From: Amaurobius ferox
Taxonomy: Eukaryota; Arthropoda; Arachnida; Araneae; Amaurobiidae
NCBI GenBank assembly: GCA_951213105.1
Contig: OX578152.1
Location: forward strand, 76,531,840-76,595,839
Direction: 5' to 3'
Length of the DNA stretch: 64,000 nt
Numbering within the stretch: the first letter of the stretch is position 1; the number at the start of each line of letters is the position of its first letter. Positions 45,065 to 54,787 of the stretch are shown here, piece by piece. Both the position numbers and the translations under genes were made by a program. The notes under the pieces are model-generated. The model was not told the origin of the DNA. It did not search any database and saw only the letters and a program-made list of their open reading frames with translations.

Positions 45065-45655
45065 AAGCGGCCGACTGTGTGTATTTAAAAGGATTTAAAA
45101 CGCAAATTCTGAACGCAAGAAGGACGAGAGATACAGACCTTGAAACGAAAGTCAAATTGACAAATTGAAAGGATTTCATACAAGGTGTGTTAAAAAGTAT
45201 GACCATGCTTATAAATTTTTAACTGTTGGTATTAGATACATAAATCCCAATTGGAAAAATATTTTGAATCGTAAGAAAAGTTTTTCTAAAATATTTTTTA
45301 AACTTGGGGCAGGGATATATATATATATATATATATATACGGAATCTACATTTTTATACGGCCCCTTTAGAGCAAAATGTCCAATTCCAAAACTGTCTAT
45401 AAACTGTAATGTAATAATTAGCTAGTTTGGCATCTATACCTATAAGATCAAAGTGTGGGGAATAAGATAAAATTTCTAACACACACAAAAAAAAAAGAAC
45501 CACGATTATCCAGCAGTTTTTAAAATAATTTAGGGACAATCCACAAAAAATCTTTAGTGTACTTTGTATACTTGTTTTATTGCAAACCACTATTCAATTG
45601 ATATATGAACCCCAAAAATCTATCTCATCAATATCACCACGAATTTTTCACTTAG
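45065..45655. other. Possible Tc1/mariner-type foldback relic
   Basis: ACAAGGTGTGTTAAAAAGTA at 45179 and TTTTTATACGGCCCCTTTAG at 45350 resemble blocks of the 48806-49664 foldback (ACAGGGTGTCTCAAAAAG, TTTTTATACGACCCCCTTAG). A (TA)n tract lies at 45317-45339. No right terminus found. Confidence 0.4.
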
Positions 45656-45659
45656 AACC

Positions 45660-45790
45660 GCCAACTAGATATTTACTTTTCCTAGATACTTGGTATAATG
45701 TATAGGGAAAGCTTATGATGATTTAAGCCCGTTTTAAGTGTCCCTGAACTCGAATCGAACGTCTCTGAGGTGATGTTTATGCGTATATTT
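45660..45790 (-). mobile_element. Family E hairpin end, copy 2
   Basis: ACTTTTCCTAGATACTTGG/ATGTATAGGGAAAGC hairpin, CCCGTTTTAAGTGTCCCTG and AACTCGAATCGAACG, as at 34749-34935. Truncated before the microsatellite. Confidence 0.5.
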
Positions 45791-46511
45791 TAGACAATGC
45801 TCTGTAACCTTCTAATAGGCTCGCTTCGTATATCTTGTTCTGTTGCAGAGCTCGTTATCCCAACTTTTTAAATGACCCACTAGGGGGCGCTGCAATAATT
45901 TTTGTTTAATAGACCATGGTCACTGTATTATAGACAGACTCACCATGAACTCTCATGGAGTTTTCCTTATAAAGTTTTTGGGGTACTTCAGAACTTTTCT
46001 AAAATTCCTCTAGAATCAATTCATTCATCATTTAATTACTTTCAGATATTAAACAGTATAAATAATCAATGATTTTTAATGACATATGTTATTGAATGAA
46101 ATATTTCGCACCACTTACAGATTGTAGTCTACAGAGTCAACAGATTGTAGTCTACAGAGTCAGTCTTCCATATTGACCTGACATCCGCGACCTTCATTAA
46201 CAAAGAAGACAAAGGGGAAGAAAAAAAAACCTGCTGTCCAACAACTGCACATTACCGGGACTCAATTACCCGCTTCGTTTGTTTTTCACACCCCATTCGT
46301 TCCATTCCGCTGAGTGGCATCCCCTCCGACCCACATGCCAATCGGAAATGTTCCATTACAAGCCGACAATTCCATTCTTCTAGTTCGGTTTTTCATTAAC
46401 ACCTCTTGCAATTAGAGCATGCGCAAAGGCCGGCATCGAAAATAGAGTGCCGTAGAATCCCGGTAATAACACCATCTCATTTTTCGCGGGGGGAAAAATC
46501 GAAAAAGAAAA
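45791..46511. other. Single-copy-looking stretch with a 22-bp direct duplication
   Basis: CAGATTGTAGTCTACAGAGT occurs twice in tandem at 46118-46161. 46200-46500 is the most GC-balanced non-repeat stretch in the window but has no frame above 62 aa. Confidence 0.5.
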
Positions 46512-47497
46512 CCTGATGTGGGCAGAACTTGATTTTCCCTATATAATATAAAGCCATTTCTTATTTCCACACAACGTAATGTTGCATTAATCCACGTCAT
46601 AATGTTTTTGGCATTGAATTAACACCACGTAAATTGAAATTGGGCGATTTTGGTAACTTAATAGTCCACACAGAGTGACCTAGTCATGTGCAAAATCCTC
46701 ATCAAAATACGATTGGCACTTAATTAATATCCAGACAGATAAATGACTATATTGGCGAATTCTTGGACGTCAAAATCCAAAATTACAAAAAATTATTGTA
46801 TACTGTATTACAAAAAGTATTTCCTCTCATGACTGGAACAAACTCGATCCACAGCAATGGTGTTGAAAGATTTGTTGCGTAACATTGCTGATGGAAAGGG
46901 AACCTCTTACATGATACTAACTACTTTTTTTTTTAATTTTATGTAATTACTTTAATTAGTGTATTTCAAAAACATGCAGTATCTCGAGAACGGTTCATGC
47001 TACCATTCTAAAGTTAGTGTCATTCGTTTCATGATGAAGAATTACGTATGAAACGGTTATTTATTTGACAGTATTGAAGGTCCCGAGTTTTTCAAAAATT
47101 CATTTGTAAATCGTGCAATACCTCGAGAACAGTTCATGCTGGCGTTCCAAATTTGTATCTGTATCATTCGTTTCCTAATTAAAAAAATGTTATTAATGAA
47201 GGTCCTGCTATCTTCGAAAATTCATACGAATATTGGGAGGATCTTCCCGAACATTCCACGTAAAATCAATAGAATGCCAGTATCCATCGATTGTAATAAC
47301 TGTATCAAAGTATTTTCGCATCGCTCCATTCGTTGGTGAGATATCGCTTCCAAAGACTCATGGACACATACACACACTAACATATGCACACACACTAACA
47401 TATGCACACACACTAACATACGCACACACACTAACGTACGCACACGCACGCACACTAACACACACACTAACATTAACCTACACACACTAACATACAC

Positions 47498-47788
47498 GGG
47501 GCGCGGTAGCCCATTGGTTAGCGCGCTGGAGTTGCACTCGGTAGACCCGGGTTCGATTCCAGCCACTGCCAAAACTGCCGCCGTGTTCATGCGGAGTACG
47601 ATCACGTTAAACATGTGGGTCCGAAAGTCCTTCCGAGAGGTTGGTGGTAGGGGAAGGAGGGTACGGTCCCTGTGGATGCCTCCCCCACTTGGTTCCGGTC
47701 TAAAATTGGGTGGCACTTCCCGACCGTCCAAACAGTTACCTTACACCTTTCTGGTAGGTCGGACGGTCTGGGTTTCAACAACAACAAC
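47498..47788 (+). mobile_element. tRNA-derived SINE in B4, first
   Basis: Head GGGGCGCGGTAGCCCATTGG, B box GGTTCGATTCC, tail TTTCAACAACAACA. Direct repeat ACTAACATACAC (47486-47497, 47789-47800), which is also microsatellite sequence and so is weak as a target duplication. Confidence 0.9.
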
Positions 47789-47800
47789 ACTAACATACAC

Positions 47801-48088
47801 AGTGCACGGTAGCCCAGTGGTTAGCGAGCGGGAATTGCACTCGGTAGGCCCGGGTTCGATTCCCGCCACTGCCAAAATTGTCGCCGTGTTCACGCGGAGT
47901 ACGATCACATTAAACATGTGGGTCCGTAAATCCTTCCGAAAGGTTGGTGGTAGGGGAAGGAGGGTACGGTCCCTGTGGATACCTCCCCTACTGGGTTCCG
48001 GTCTAAATTGGGTGGAACTTCCCAGCCATCCAAACAGTTACCTTGCACCTTTCTGGTAGGTCGGACGGTCTGGGTCTCAACAACCAAC
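47801..48088 (+). mobile_element. tRNA-derived SINE in B4, second
   Basis: Head GTGCACGGTAGCCCAGTGG, B box GGTTCGATTCC, tail GGTCTCAACAACC. Flanked by ACTAACATACAC (47789-47800, 48089-48100). Twelve bases separate it from the first copy, in the same orientation. Confidence 0.9.
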
Positions 48089-48327
48089 ACTAACATACAC
48101 ACGCACGCAGTAACATACACTTACACTAACACACACACACACTAACATACACTTGCATACACTAACACACACACTTACATACACACAATAACATATATTA
48201 ACACATACATGACCTCAAAAACTTTCAATTCGTATTCCGTGAAATGTACTGTCGAAACTCGGATTCGAATTTTCGACGTCGTCACAATACTTTCCATGTA
48301 CATTATACAACGTAAGTGGGAAAAGTA

Positions 48328-48803
48328 TAAATCTGACCCGTCCAGCACACTTCTTCCACTATCAATTAGCAAATTTCGATATTGGGAAAAACAATAACAC
48401 AAATTAGCTCTCTTAGAACTGGATCTCGCTAAAAATCAATCAACTTATTGCAGCTACCGATTAAAATGAGCACAACAAATTCAATGGAAACAACTTGATT
48501 TATTTAGAGATATCTCGCTCCAGGTAGAAAAGAAAAACTTTAATATCTCATAGCAACTGCTAAACAATGGTCCCTATTTAATTGTGGTTAAATTTTTAAC
48601 AAAGCACTCACTCATTTCATAATATCGAACTCATTTAATTTTTATGATTTTGTTTTTCTCATTTTAGATCTTTATTGTGCAACTGCGTGTTAGCGTCCTA
48701 TGAATTATGCCATTTGGTCTTAATTAGCAGAACATAAAAAATCTAATGTGCATCTAATGTAATCTAATGTGTGTGTGAGTTTCATTGCATAAAATGACAT
48801 GTG
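48328..48803. other. No feature recognised
   Basis: A triplicated ATCTAATGTG near 48738-48770 recalls the family A/B 5' end (TCTAATGTGGG), possibly a stub. Confidence 0.45.
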
Positions 48804-48805
48804 TA

Positions 48806-49664
48806 TACAGGGTGTCTCAAAAAGATTGAAACGCGCTTTAATTCTTTACCTGTTGGAGATAAGTGGGGAATGTAAATTGTAAAAATGTTGAAAGTAAGGT
48901 AGGAAATAAGACTAAGTTAATGAAATAGTCCTCCCATTCATTTTCAAAAAGTTACACTTTTTAAATTTTTATACGACCCCCTTAGACAAATTTAGTCAAT
49001 CAGAAAATTTTTATTTTTAATGCAACAAGATTAAAAAACCCCGCATATCTGTATCTTTAAAATTGAGAGAATTATATTTAATCGCAAATTGAACGCTGTG
49101 AATGGGGATCATATATCAAATTAGAAATGTAAATTTGTCTTCTATCAATGTATGCATATTTTAATTATGTGCCCCAACGGCGTAGTGAGTACCACTGATT
49201 TATATGATCTCTGTCTGTGTAATGCTTTATTTAGATGCATTTATGATAAAAAATTTTGACACATATTAACATATTTTTGGTCTAAACAATTTCCATTGTC
49301 AATTTGTTTATGATCCCTATTTTCACTGATGAAACAGCCTGTCACATGGTACGCACGGAAAAGTGGCATAAGCCAGATTTTTTCCTTTATCATAATTCAG
49401 TTGATTTTAAAGATACAGATATGAGGGGTTTTTTAATGATCTTGTTGCATTAAAAGTAAAAATTTTCCGATTGACCAAATTTGTCTAAGGGGGTCGTATA
49501 AAAATTTAAAAAGTGTAACTTTCTGAAAATAAATGGGAGGACTATTTCATTAACGTAGTCTTATTTCCTACCTTACTTTCAGCATTTTTGCAATTTACAT
49601 TGCCCACTTATCTCCAACAGGTAAAGAATTAAAGTGCGTTTCAATCTTTTTGGGACACCCTGTA
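48806..49664. mobile_element. 859-bp foldback MITE flanked by TA
   Basis: TACAGGGTGTCTCAAAAAGA with inverse ending CACCCTGTA; TA on each outer side (48804-48805, 49665-49666). Arms of about 280 bp share CTGTTGGAGATAAGTGGG, GGAAATAAGACTA, ATACGACCCCCTTAGAC, AATGCAACAAGAT. The TA target and terminus suit Tc1/mariner-type MITEs. The loop (about 49090-49370) has no coding sequence. Confidence 0.8.
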
Positions 49665-49666
49665 TA

Positions 49667-50240
49667 TATTTTTTATTTTTTTTAAATGACACCGAATATG
49701 CAATTTCAATTCAATTTTCGTTGGGAGACCTCGCGTATTTAAAATGGCGGTGATGCAAAAATGGCAAAAAAGAAAAAAATAACATCTTGAGAGCATCATA
49801 GAACAGTGTTTTTCAAGCTTTTTTGGCCACAGAATCTTTTTAAAACACAATTTGATGACGGAACCCTAAATTGATGAAAAATTCATTGTGGCCCAAATTA
49901 TGAATTCTAAATTCTACATAATTTTTTTTATTTTATTTTAAGGTAAATTTATATGAAACTATATCACGTCGTGGAACCCCTGGAACAATGGCGCGGAACA
50001 AACACACTTTGAAAGACGCTGTCTTGAGTATACAATGGGGTTGATATATTATTTTCTTCATCAACAATTACTCATAACAAGCATTTAATCAATCGAGTTT
50101 TTTTTTATTTCAGATTTTGGAAATGTTTGCAAGCAATTTTGCAAAAACGGGCAGGTTCTATTTTTTCGAATGATATCAAAATCTAAACAGCACCAAAATA
50201 ACTCATAAGTGGCTTGCCTACCAAATTTTGAAAATTGTTG
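49667..50240 (+). mobile_element. Family A fragment split by an hAT-like MITE
   Basis: Family A interior (GACACCGAATATGCAATTTC, AAATGGCGGTGATGC, ATCTTGAGAG) then, after the MITE, GAGTATACAATGGGGTTG, AAGCATTTAATC, CAGCACCAAAATAACTC. Both termini are missing; the left side abuts the foldback MITE. Confidence 0.6.
49803..50028. mobile_element. hAT-like MITE, uninterrupted
   Basis: CAGTGTTTTTCAAGCTTTTT at the left and CTTTGAAAGACGCTGTC at the right; interior GTGGAACCCCTGGAAC. Reference for the split copy at 11201-12122. Confidence 0.65.
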
Positions 50241-51044
50241 TTACAATACGCCTCAAGATCTTTTTTATTTTAATTCCAATTATTGTTAAAGTTATGAAAG
50301 TTTAAAGTCTGAAGTTCTGCCGAATTTTCGCCATTTTAAAATCCATTTATTCCAACAGGCAGACGATTTTCAAAGCGCAACAGATAAGAAAACAGGTATT
50401 TAGCTAACAAAACCAAACAGACGTCTACAGCTGTCAGGATGTTAACCGATATTTAAAATGCAAACTTTATTTTTCTGAACTTTACAGATATCACTTTGAT
50501 ATTTTAAATATAAGATTATTTTATCATTATAAGCATTCTTCAAAAATTTTACCTAAATCTGATGTAAACTTTTGAAATTAGCGTTTAAAATTTTATTTTT
50601 ACTCCTAAAGAATATTTTTTCTCTCTTTTGAAGTTTTTATTATCGAATTGCGATCGGATAATGGGGGGTACTCTGCAGCTTATTTTTTTCAAATTTGTGT
50701 TTAGAAATAGTTTTTTAAGCTTTATTTTCAATTCATATGCAATTTTTTTCTTTATAAAACCATTGGTTGAATTCATAATGTGTTTTTATGGTTTGCGAAA
50801 TTAATTTTTTACTTACAATGATATTTATACTAGTTCTTATACATGCAATTTATTCCATTTCGTCTTTTTAATGACATTTTCGGAAAGTACTTTAGTTAGT
50901 GCATTTCAAGTTAAGAACTTTTTCTAAATTTCTTAATCCACTATACTGCTTCCCTTGTCGAAATTTCTCTGAAATATTAACAGAAAAATTGAGATACTTT
51001 CAAATATCCTTTCTTTTGAAATAAGAATTTTCCTATCGAATAAA
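50241..51044. other. No feature recognised
   Basis: AT-rich, no tandem structure or coding signal. Confidence 0.5.
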
Positions 51045-51370
51045 TAGGAATAACCCACATTTCCCACGCAAGCGGGTATTTCACAAACAGAAATTAGGGA
51101 ATGGTTTGAAATCGTCTGTTTGCCTTATTATCAGCAAAATTGCACTCAACCCACTTCGAGAATGACATCTTACAATGGCATTGCGTAATCTTTTCCTGTA
51201 ATTTAATTCCTTCCATCTCATGCATCGCAGTTATGGTTAAAAGCATGTCGTACCACAGAAGGAGATTAAAATTTTATTAAAAGGAAGGAGCGGTTGCAGT
51301 TTGTATAGAGCTTGAACAGGGAGTTTTAATGTCAGGTGACAGTGGGAGTATTCATTTATTTTAATGAATT
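51045..51370 (+). repeat. Dispersed repeat L, copy 1
   Basis: Direct diverged match (about three quarters identical by eye) to 56325-56670: GGGTATTTCACAAACA, AGCAAAATTGCACTCAAC, GTAATTTAATTCC, TTTTATTAAAAGGAAGGAGC, GGTTGCAGTTTGTA, GTCAGGTGACA. Nature unknown. Confidence 0.65.
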
Positions 51371-51392
51371 CTCAAGCTCTCATTTATTTTAA

Positions 51393-51510
51393 GTAGAGAT
51401 GGGCGAATAAGGTAAACACTTTTCTCGAATTCGAATATGGAATTCGAATACTAACCAGATCTCGAATATTCCGAGTACCTCGAATATTCGAATACCCGCC
51501 ATAGTTATTC
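51393..51510 (+). mobile_element. hAT-type MITE left end
   Basis: GTAGAGATGGGCGAATAAGG followed by TTCGAATATGGAATTCG, TCTCGAATATTCCG, CTCGAATATTCGAATAC. The GAGATGGGCGAAT start and palindromic TTCGAA words are typical of hAT MITEs. Confidence 0.5.
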
Positions 51511-51542
51511 CAAATTGTTAACAAATAAAATGATTAGAAAAA

Positions 51543-52130
51543 TCTGATGTGTGTAGTACATGACTTTCCCTACAGATTCCAATTCATTTTCTCTTCCTTT
51601 CTTTCATATTACTTAAATATGATTTAATTGCACAAAATAACGCGGACAATTGTTTTAAAATTACACTAAATTTACAGTTTTAATTCAATTTTTGTTTTCA
51701 TTTGACCATTCGATGTAATTTCTAAGGCAGCGTTACAAAAATACGAAAAAAAAGGGGGGGAGAAATTTCTTGAGAAAGATTAATCCCAGAGTATTGGGGT
51801 TGATTACTTGAAACATAATTACTTGAAATTACACATAATTTACATTTTTAATCCAATCTTAGTTTTCATGTGGTTTAATACCAGGGTAACTTACAAGTGA
51901 CTTATCTACAAAATATTGTGAAATTTGGAAATTAGTTTTTTTAGCCAGAGTGGATACATTCGATGTTTGCGGGCTATTTCGAAAAAGAAAAGCAGATTCT
52001 TTTATCCCCAATCGTACCAAAATCTAATCAGTGTTCTAGAAAGCTGGAAATTTGTAGATTCGTCAAAAATTCGAATTGCTGTTTTTGGCACAATTCCAAT
52101 ACTTCCCCTATATATTATAATGTATTGTGA
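51543..52130 (+). mobile_element. Family A element A11
   Basis: TCTGATGTGTGTAGTACATG, ACTTTCCCTACAG, AATTTCTTGAGAAAG. The microsatellite part is deleted: AATCTAATCAGTG runs directly into TTCTAGAAAGC. Hairpin arm TTCCCCTATATATTATAATG decayed. Confidence 0.7.
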
Positions 52131-52139
52131 ATAAATATA

Positions 52140-52248
52140 TTGATAAGGGCAGTACATGACTTTCCCTACAGAATCGAATACATTTACTCATTCATAATCC
52201 ATTAAATTGCATCCACAAACTGACACGGAAACTTATTTGAAATCATAT
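52140..52248 (+). mobile_element. Family A 5' stub A12
   Basis: GGGCAGTACATGACTTTCCC, CATAATCCATTAAATTG, ACTTATTTGAAATCATA; cut by the mariner fragment. Confidence 0.65.
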
Positions 52249-52251
52249 ACA

Positions 52252-52545
52252 AGGTAGGATCAAAAAGTTCGGAAACTGTGCTGATATCTCCAACGCTGAT
52301 TGGAGGAGAGGGGAACTATTTTACCATGGCGTAGAGGCACATGTGAAGCGAGATGTGAAAAGGAAGAAGCAGGTCCACAGTGCAGGGTTTTTCCAGACTA
52401 TGCGTGTCGGTGAATTGTTCGCGTTCGTTGAAAAGGGAAATGGCGTTTGAAGAATAAAGTGCTAATATCAAGTTCTGCCAGCGTTTGGGGAAATCGCCGG
52501 CAGAAACATTGCACCTGCTGCAGCAGGTTTACTTTATTCGCTTTT
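52252..52545 (+). pseudogene. mariner transposon 5' fragment, broken transposase start
   Basis: Terminus TACAAGGTAGGATCAAAAAG then an untranslated stretch and a transposase start at 52440. Translation shows the N-terminal helix-turn-helix signature of mariner transposases (SANIKFCQRLGKSPAETLHL), with a stop at codon 6 and loss of homology after about codon 30. Inserted in family A stub A12. Confidence 0.8.
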
Positions 52546-52584
52546 AATAAAGTAAGCAATTATATTATTTTAAACTACCATTTT

Positions 52585-52935
52585 GCAATAATAGCATTTT
52601 ATACACAATATTTTTATCCTATTTTACAACTGTTAACTAATTAATACATAATATTTTTGTCCCATTTTACAACTTTCAGCTGATTAATAACATTTTATAT
52701 ATAATTTTTTTGTCCTATTTTACAACATTTAACTGATTAATAAAATTTTATACATAATATTTTTGTCCTATTTTACAATTTTTAGGTGATAACATTTCAT
52801 ACATAATATTTTTGTCCGATTTTACAACTTTTAGCTGATTGATAACATTTTATACATAATATTTTTGTCCTATTTTACAATTTTTAGATGATTAATACAT
52901 AATAATTTTGTACAATTTTACAATTTTTAGCTGAT
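52585..52935 (+). repeat. ~55-70-bp tandem repeat, about six units
   Basis: CATAATATTTTTGTCCTATT, TTACAACTTTTAGCTGATTA, ATAACATTTTATA recur with substitutions. Confidence 0.85.
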
Positions 52936-53057
52936 TATTCTGTTTACTCTTTGTAAACGTACTCTTTGTAAACGTACAATAATTGCAGTAAGACTCTTTG
53001 TAAACGTACAGTAATTAAGCCTAACTGACACTTAGAGCTTCCGCCATTATTCACTGG
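52936..53057 (+). repeat. Short CTCTTTGTAAACGTAC repeats
   Basis: ACTCTTTGTAAACGTAC occurs three times between 52949 and 53008. Confidence 0.8.
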
Positions 53058-53110
53058 ACGCTTAAGGCTAGGTGTACATTAATATAAATTGATGTACACC
53101 TAGCTTAAGG
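53058..53110. repeat. Strong hairpin, ~21-bp stem
   Basis: CTTAAGGCTAGGTGTACATT and the inverse AATGTACACC-like TGATGTACACCTAGCTTAAG, one bulged G and one mismatch, loop of about 6 nt. No copy elsewhere in the window. Confidence 0.85.
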
Positions 53111-53219
53111 AAGCTGATTAAATGTAATGGATATCGAAGCTAATTAAATGTAATACAAAATAAATATATGTAAACAATTAACTGAAGTGGCTCCACAGGA
53201 ATTTCTCATACCAAAATCC

Positions 53220-53797
53220 ATTTTTAAATAACTTGTGGTTTGTTGTTTTTTTTTCTAATTTTACAAGAATATTTTTGAAAAATCGTTATCGTGGGTCCAG
53301 ATGATTACAATTATAGGGTGTTACTCTTCTCTTTAAAGGGCTTGAAAAAAATATTACGATTGATACTATACTTAACAATGTACCCCCTCCCGGGGGGCTT
53401 AATGACGTCACGAACACAAAAATTATATTGCGGCTATTTTTCACAACAATGATTGAAGCTATTAAGTCTTGTGATCATTGAACCATAAATAACCACTTTT
53501 ATGCATGATTATGCTAAATTTTGTCCTATGCTCCATGTTAAAAAAATATACTATACTAATATTAATAAAATAAATATTAATAAATATCCAAGAAGATAAT
53601 GTGAAAACCCATTAATATTTGTGGTCGCTATGGTGTACACAAAAAATCGATCACAGCCAAACAGAGAGATGGGCATCACTCCAAAAATAGTCAAAACGTG
53701 TTCAAGAGGTCTTAAAAGATATATTAGCATCAAAATCTCGAATTCGAAAAAATTTCGTGAAAACAATACTTTCCCTATACTAGTATGAGAAAATAAA
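53220..53797 (+). mobile_element. Family C hairpin element
   Basis: GAAAAATCGTTATCGTGGGT, CTTGAAAAAAATATTACG, CCCCCTCCCGGGGGG, CACAACAATGATTGAAGC, CCATTAATATTTGTGG, ACAGAGAGATGGGC, ending AATACTTTCCCTATAC-TAGTATGAGAAAATAAAA. Parallel to 11330-12049. Confidence 0.65.
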
Positions 53798-53999
53798 AAT
53801 AATTTCCAGTGGAAAGATTAAATTAAACTTGACTTGATATCGCACATATTTTAGTGAAACGTAAAAACACATAACTTTTGTTTGAAAACATAATTCAAAT
53901 CAACACGCTAACCATTCGTGGTTTTGAAAAGTGTTTGCATTTTCAGCAATCATCGAACTATATAATTTTGAGTCATTTCCTGAAAATAAATAAAATTAT
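53798..53999. other. No feature recognised
   Basis: Short AT-rich spacer. Confidence 0.5.
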
Positions 54000-54509
54000 T
54001 GTTACGAACATGTAAAATAAATACCTTCACTGTGCTTTGTCTGTCTACACTGTAAAACAACCTTTACAGGCAGCCATTCCTATTGCGTGACAGTAGGGTT
54101 GCCATATTTTGACTTTTGGGGCAGGGCTTCCCGATTTGGCGACTTTTCGAATGTACTAGAATTTTTATCAAAATGCGAATATTTTTGGGGGAGCCCTTTC
54201 TAGAGGGAGTTCCACGGAGAGTATATAAAAGGAGTCATTGCTCAGTTGGAGATCAGTTTACGTGATACGAGCTAAATCAAATTGTGAAACACGTCAGTGT
54301 TTTGAAATTAGTATCGGATATTTTATGAATTAGTTGAGCATTTAATTGTTATTTTATTGTATTTGACAATTGTTTAGTGATCTTGTACTATAAGCTATTC
54401 GCTGTATATTATTCCTGTTTACGTTTATTAGTGGTTTTAAATAAAAATGTTAGTTATTCTTATATCTTGAGAGTATAACCACGATGCCAGAATACTATAC
54501 GTCGTAACA
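54000..54509 (+). mobile_element. Solo LTR with readable promoter and poly(A) signal
   Basis: Bounded by TGTTACGAACATG and ACGTCGTAACA, an inverted TGTTAC/GTAACA terminus. TATA box GTATATAAAAGG (54221), arthropod-type initiators CTCAGTTG (54241) and ATCAGTTT about 30 nt downstream of TATA, AATAAA at 54440. Flanking four bases TTAT and CTAT are only a near match. No gag/pol sequence nearby; Gypsy or BEL type cannot be told from the LTR alone. Confidence 0.7.
54222..54258 (+). promoter_or_regulatory. LTR core promoter (TATA plus initiator)
   Basis: TATATAAAAG with TCAGTT initiator-like words about 20 and 30 nt downstream. The same pairing is kept in the LTR at 35872-35902, which supports function in the ancestral element. 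Confidence 0.55.
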
Positions 54510-54580
54510 CTATTTAAAACTTTACTAAAACTAATCTTTTTGAACATATCTTTAACATAAAACATTCAAACTTATGTTAA

Positions 54581-54626
54581 AGAAAGTAAATAAATGTAAA
54601 AGATTTTTTACATTTATTTACTTTCT
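54581..54626. repeat. Perfect 21-bp-stem hairpin
   Basis: AGAAAGTAAATAAATGTAAA-A, loop GATT, then the exact inverse. Nearby TTTAACATAAAAC...TTATGTTAAA forms a second nested inverted repeat. Confidence 0.9.
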
Positions 54627-54787
54627 GTGAGAACAATTTTTCCCATGATTTCTCACGGGTACTCACTAGTATAGCACCGAAACGAAAAGATGTCAATATT
54701 TTCATGGGAAAACAACTCTGCTACCACGTTTCAACAAACTATACTTGCTCATCCTTTCTGAAAAATGTTTACAAGGAAGAGCATATA

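Larger units (their letters stand above)
46512..48327 (+). mobile_element. Family B variant B4 with enlarged microsatellite and two SINEs
   Basis: 5' CCTGATGTGGGCAGAACTTG, two CTCGAGAACGG/CTCGAGAACAG boxes at about 46983 and 47114. ATCGCTCCATTCGTTGGTGA is followed by a CACACTAACATA microsatellite (47370-48205). The 3' GTCGAAACTCGGATTCG module leads to a decayed hairpin ACTTTCCATGTACATTA/GTGGGAAAAGTA. Two SINEs sit in the microsatellite. Confidence 0.7.

Noticed and set aside
46118..46161. Target-site duplication around an element
   Set aside because: The two 22-bp copies are adjacent with nothing between, so it is only a small tandem duplication.
47514..48059. 181-aa protein beginning MVSALELHSV and its many 60-110-aa relatives
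   Set aside because: They are translations of the tRNA-derived SINE, on both strands, ending at its variable tail; such frames are often mis-annotated as hypothetical proteins.
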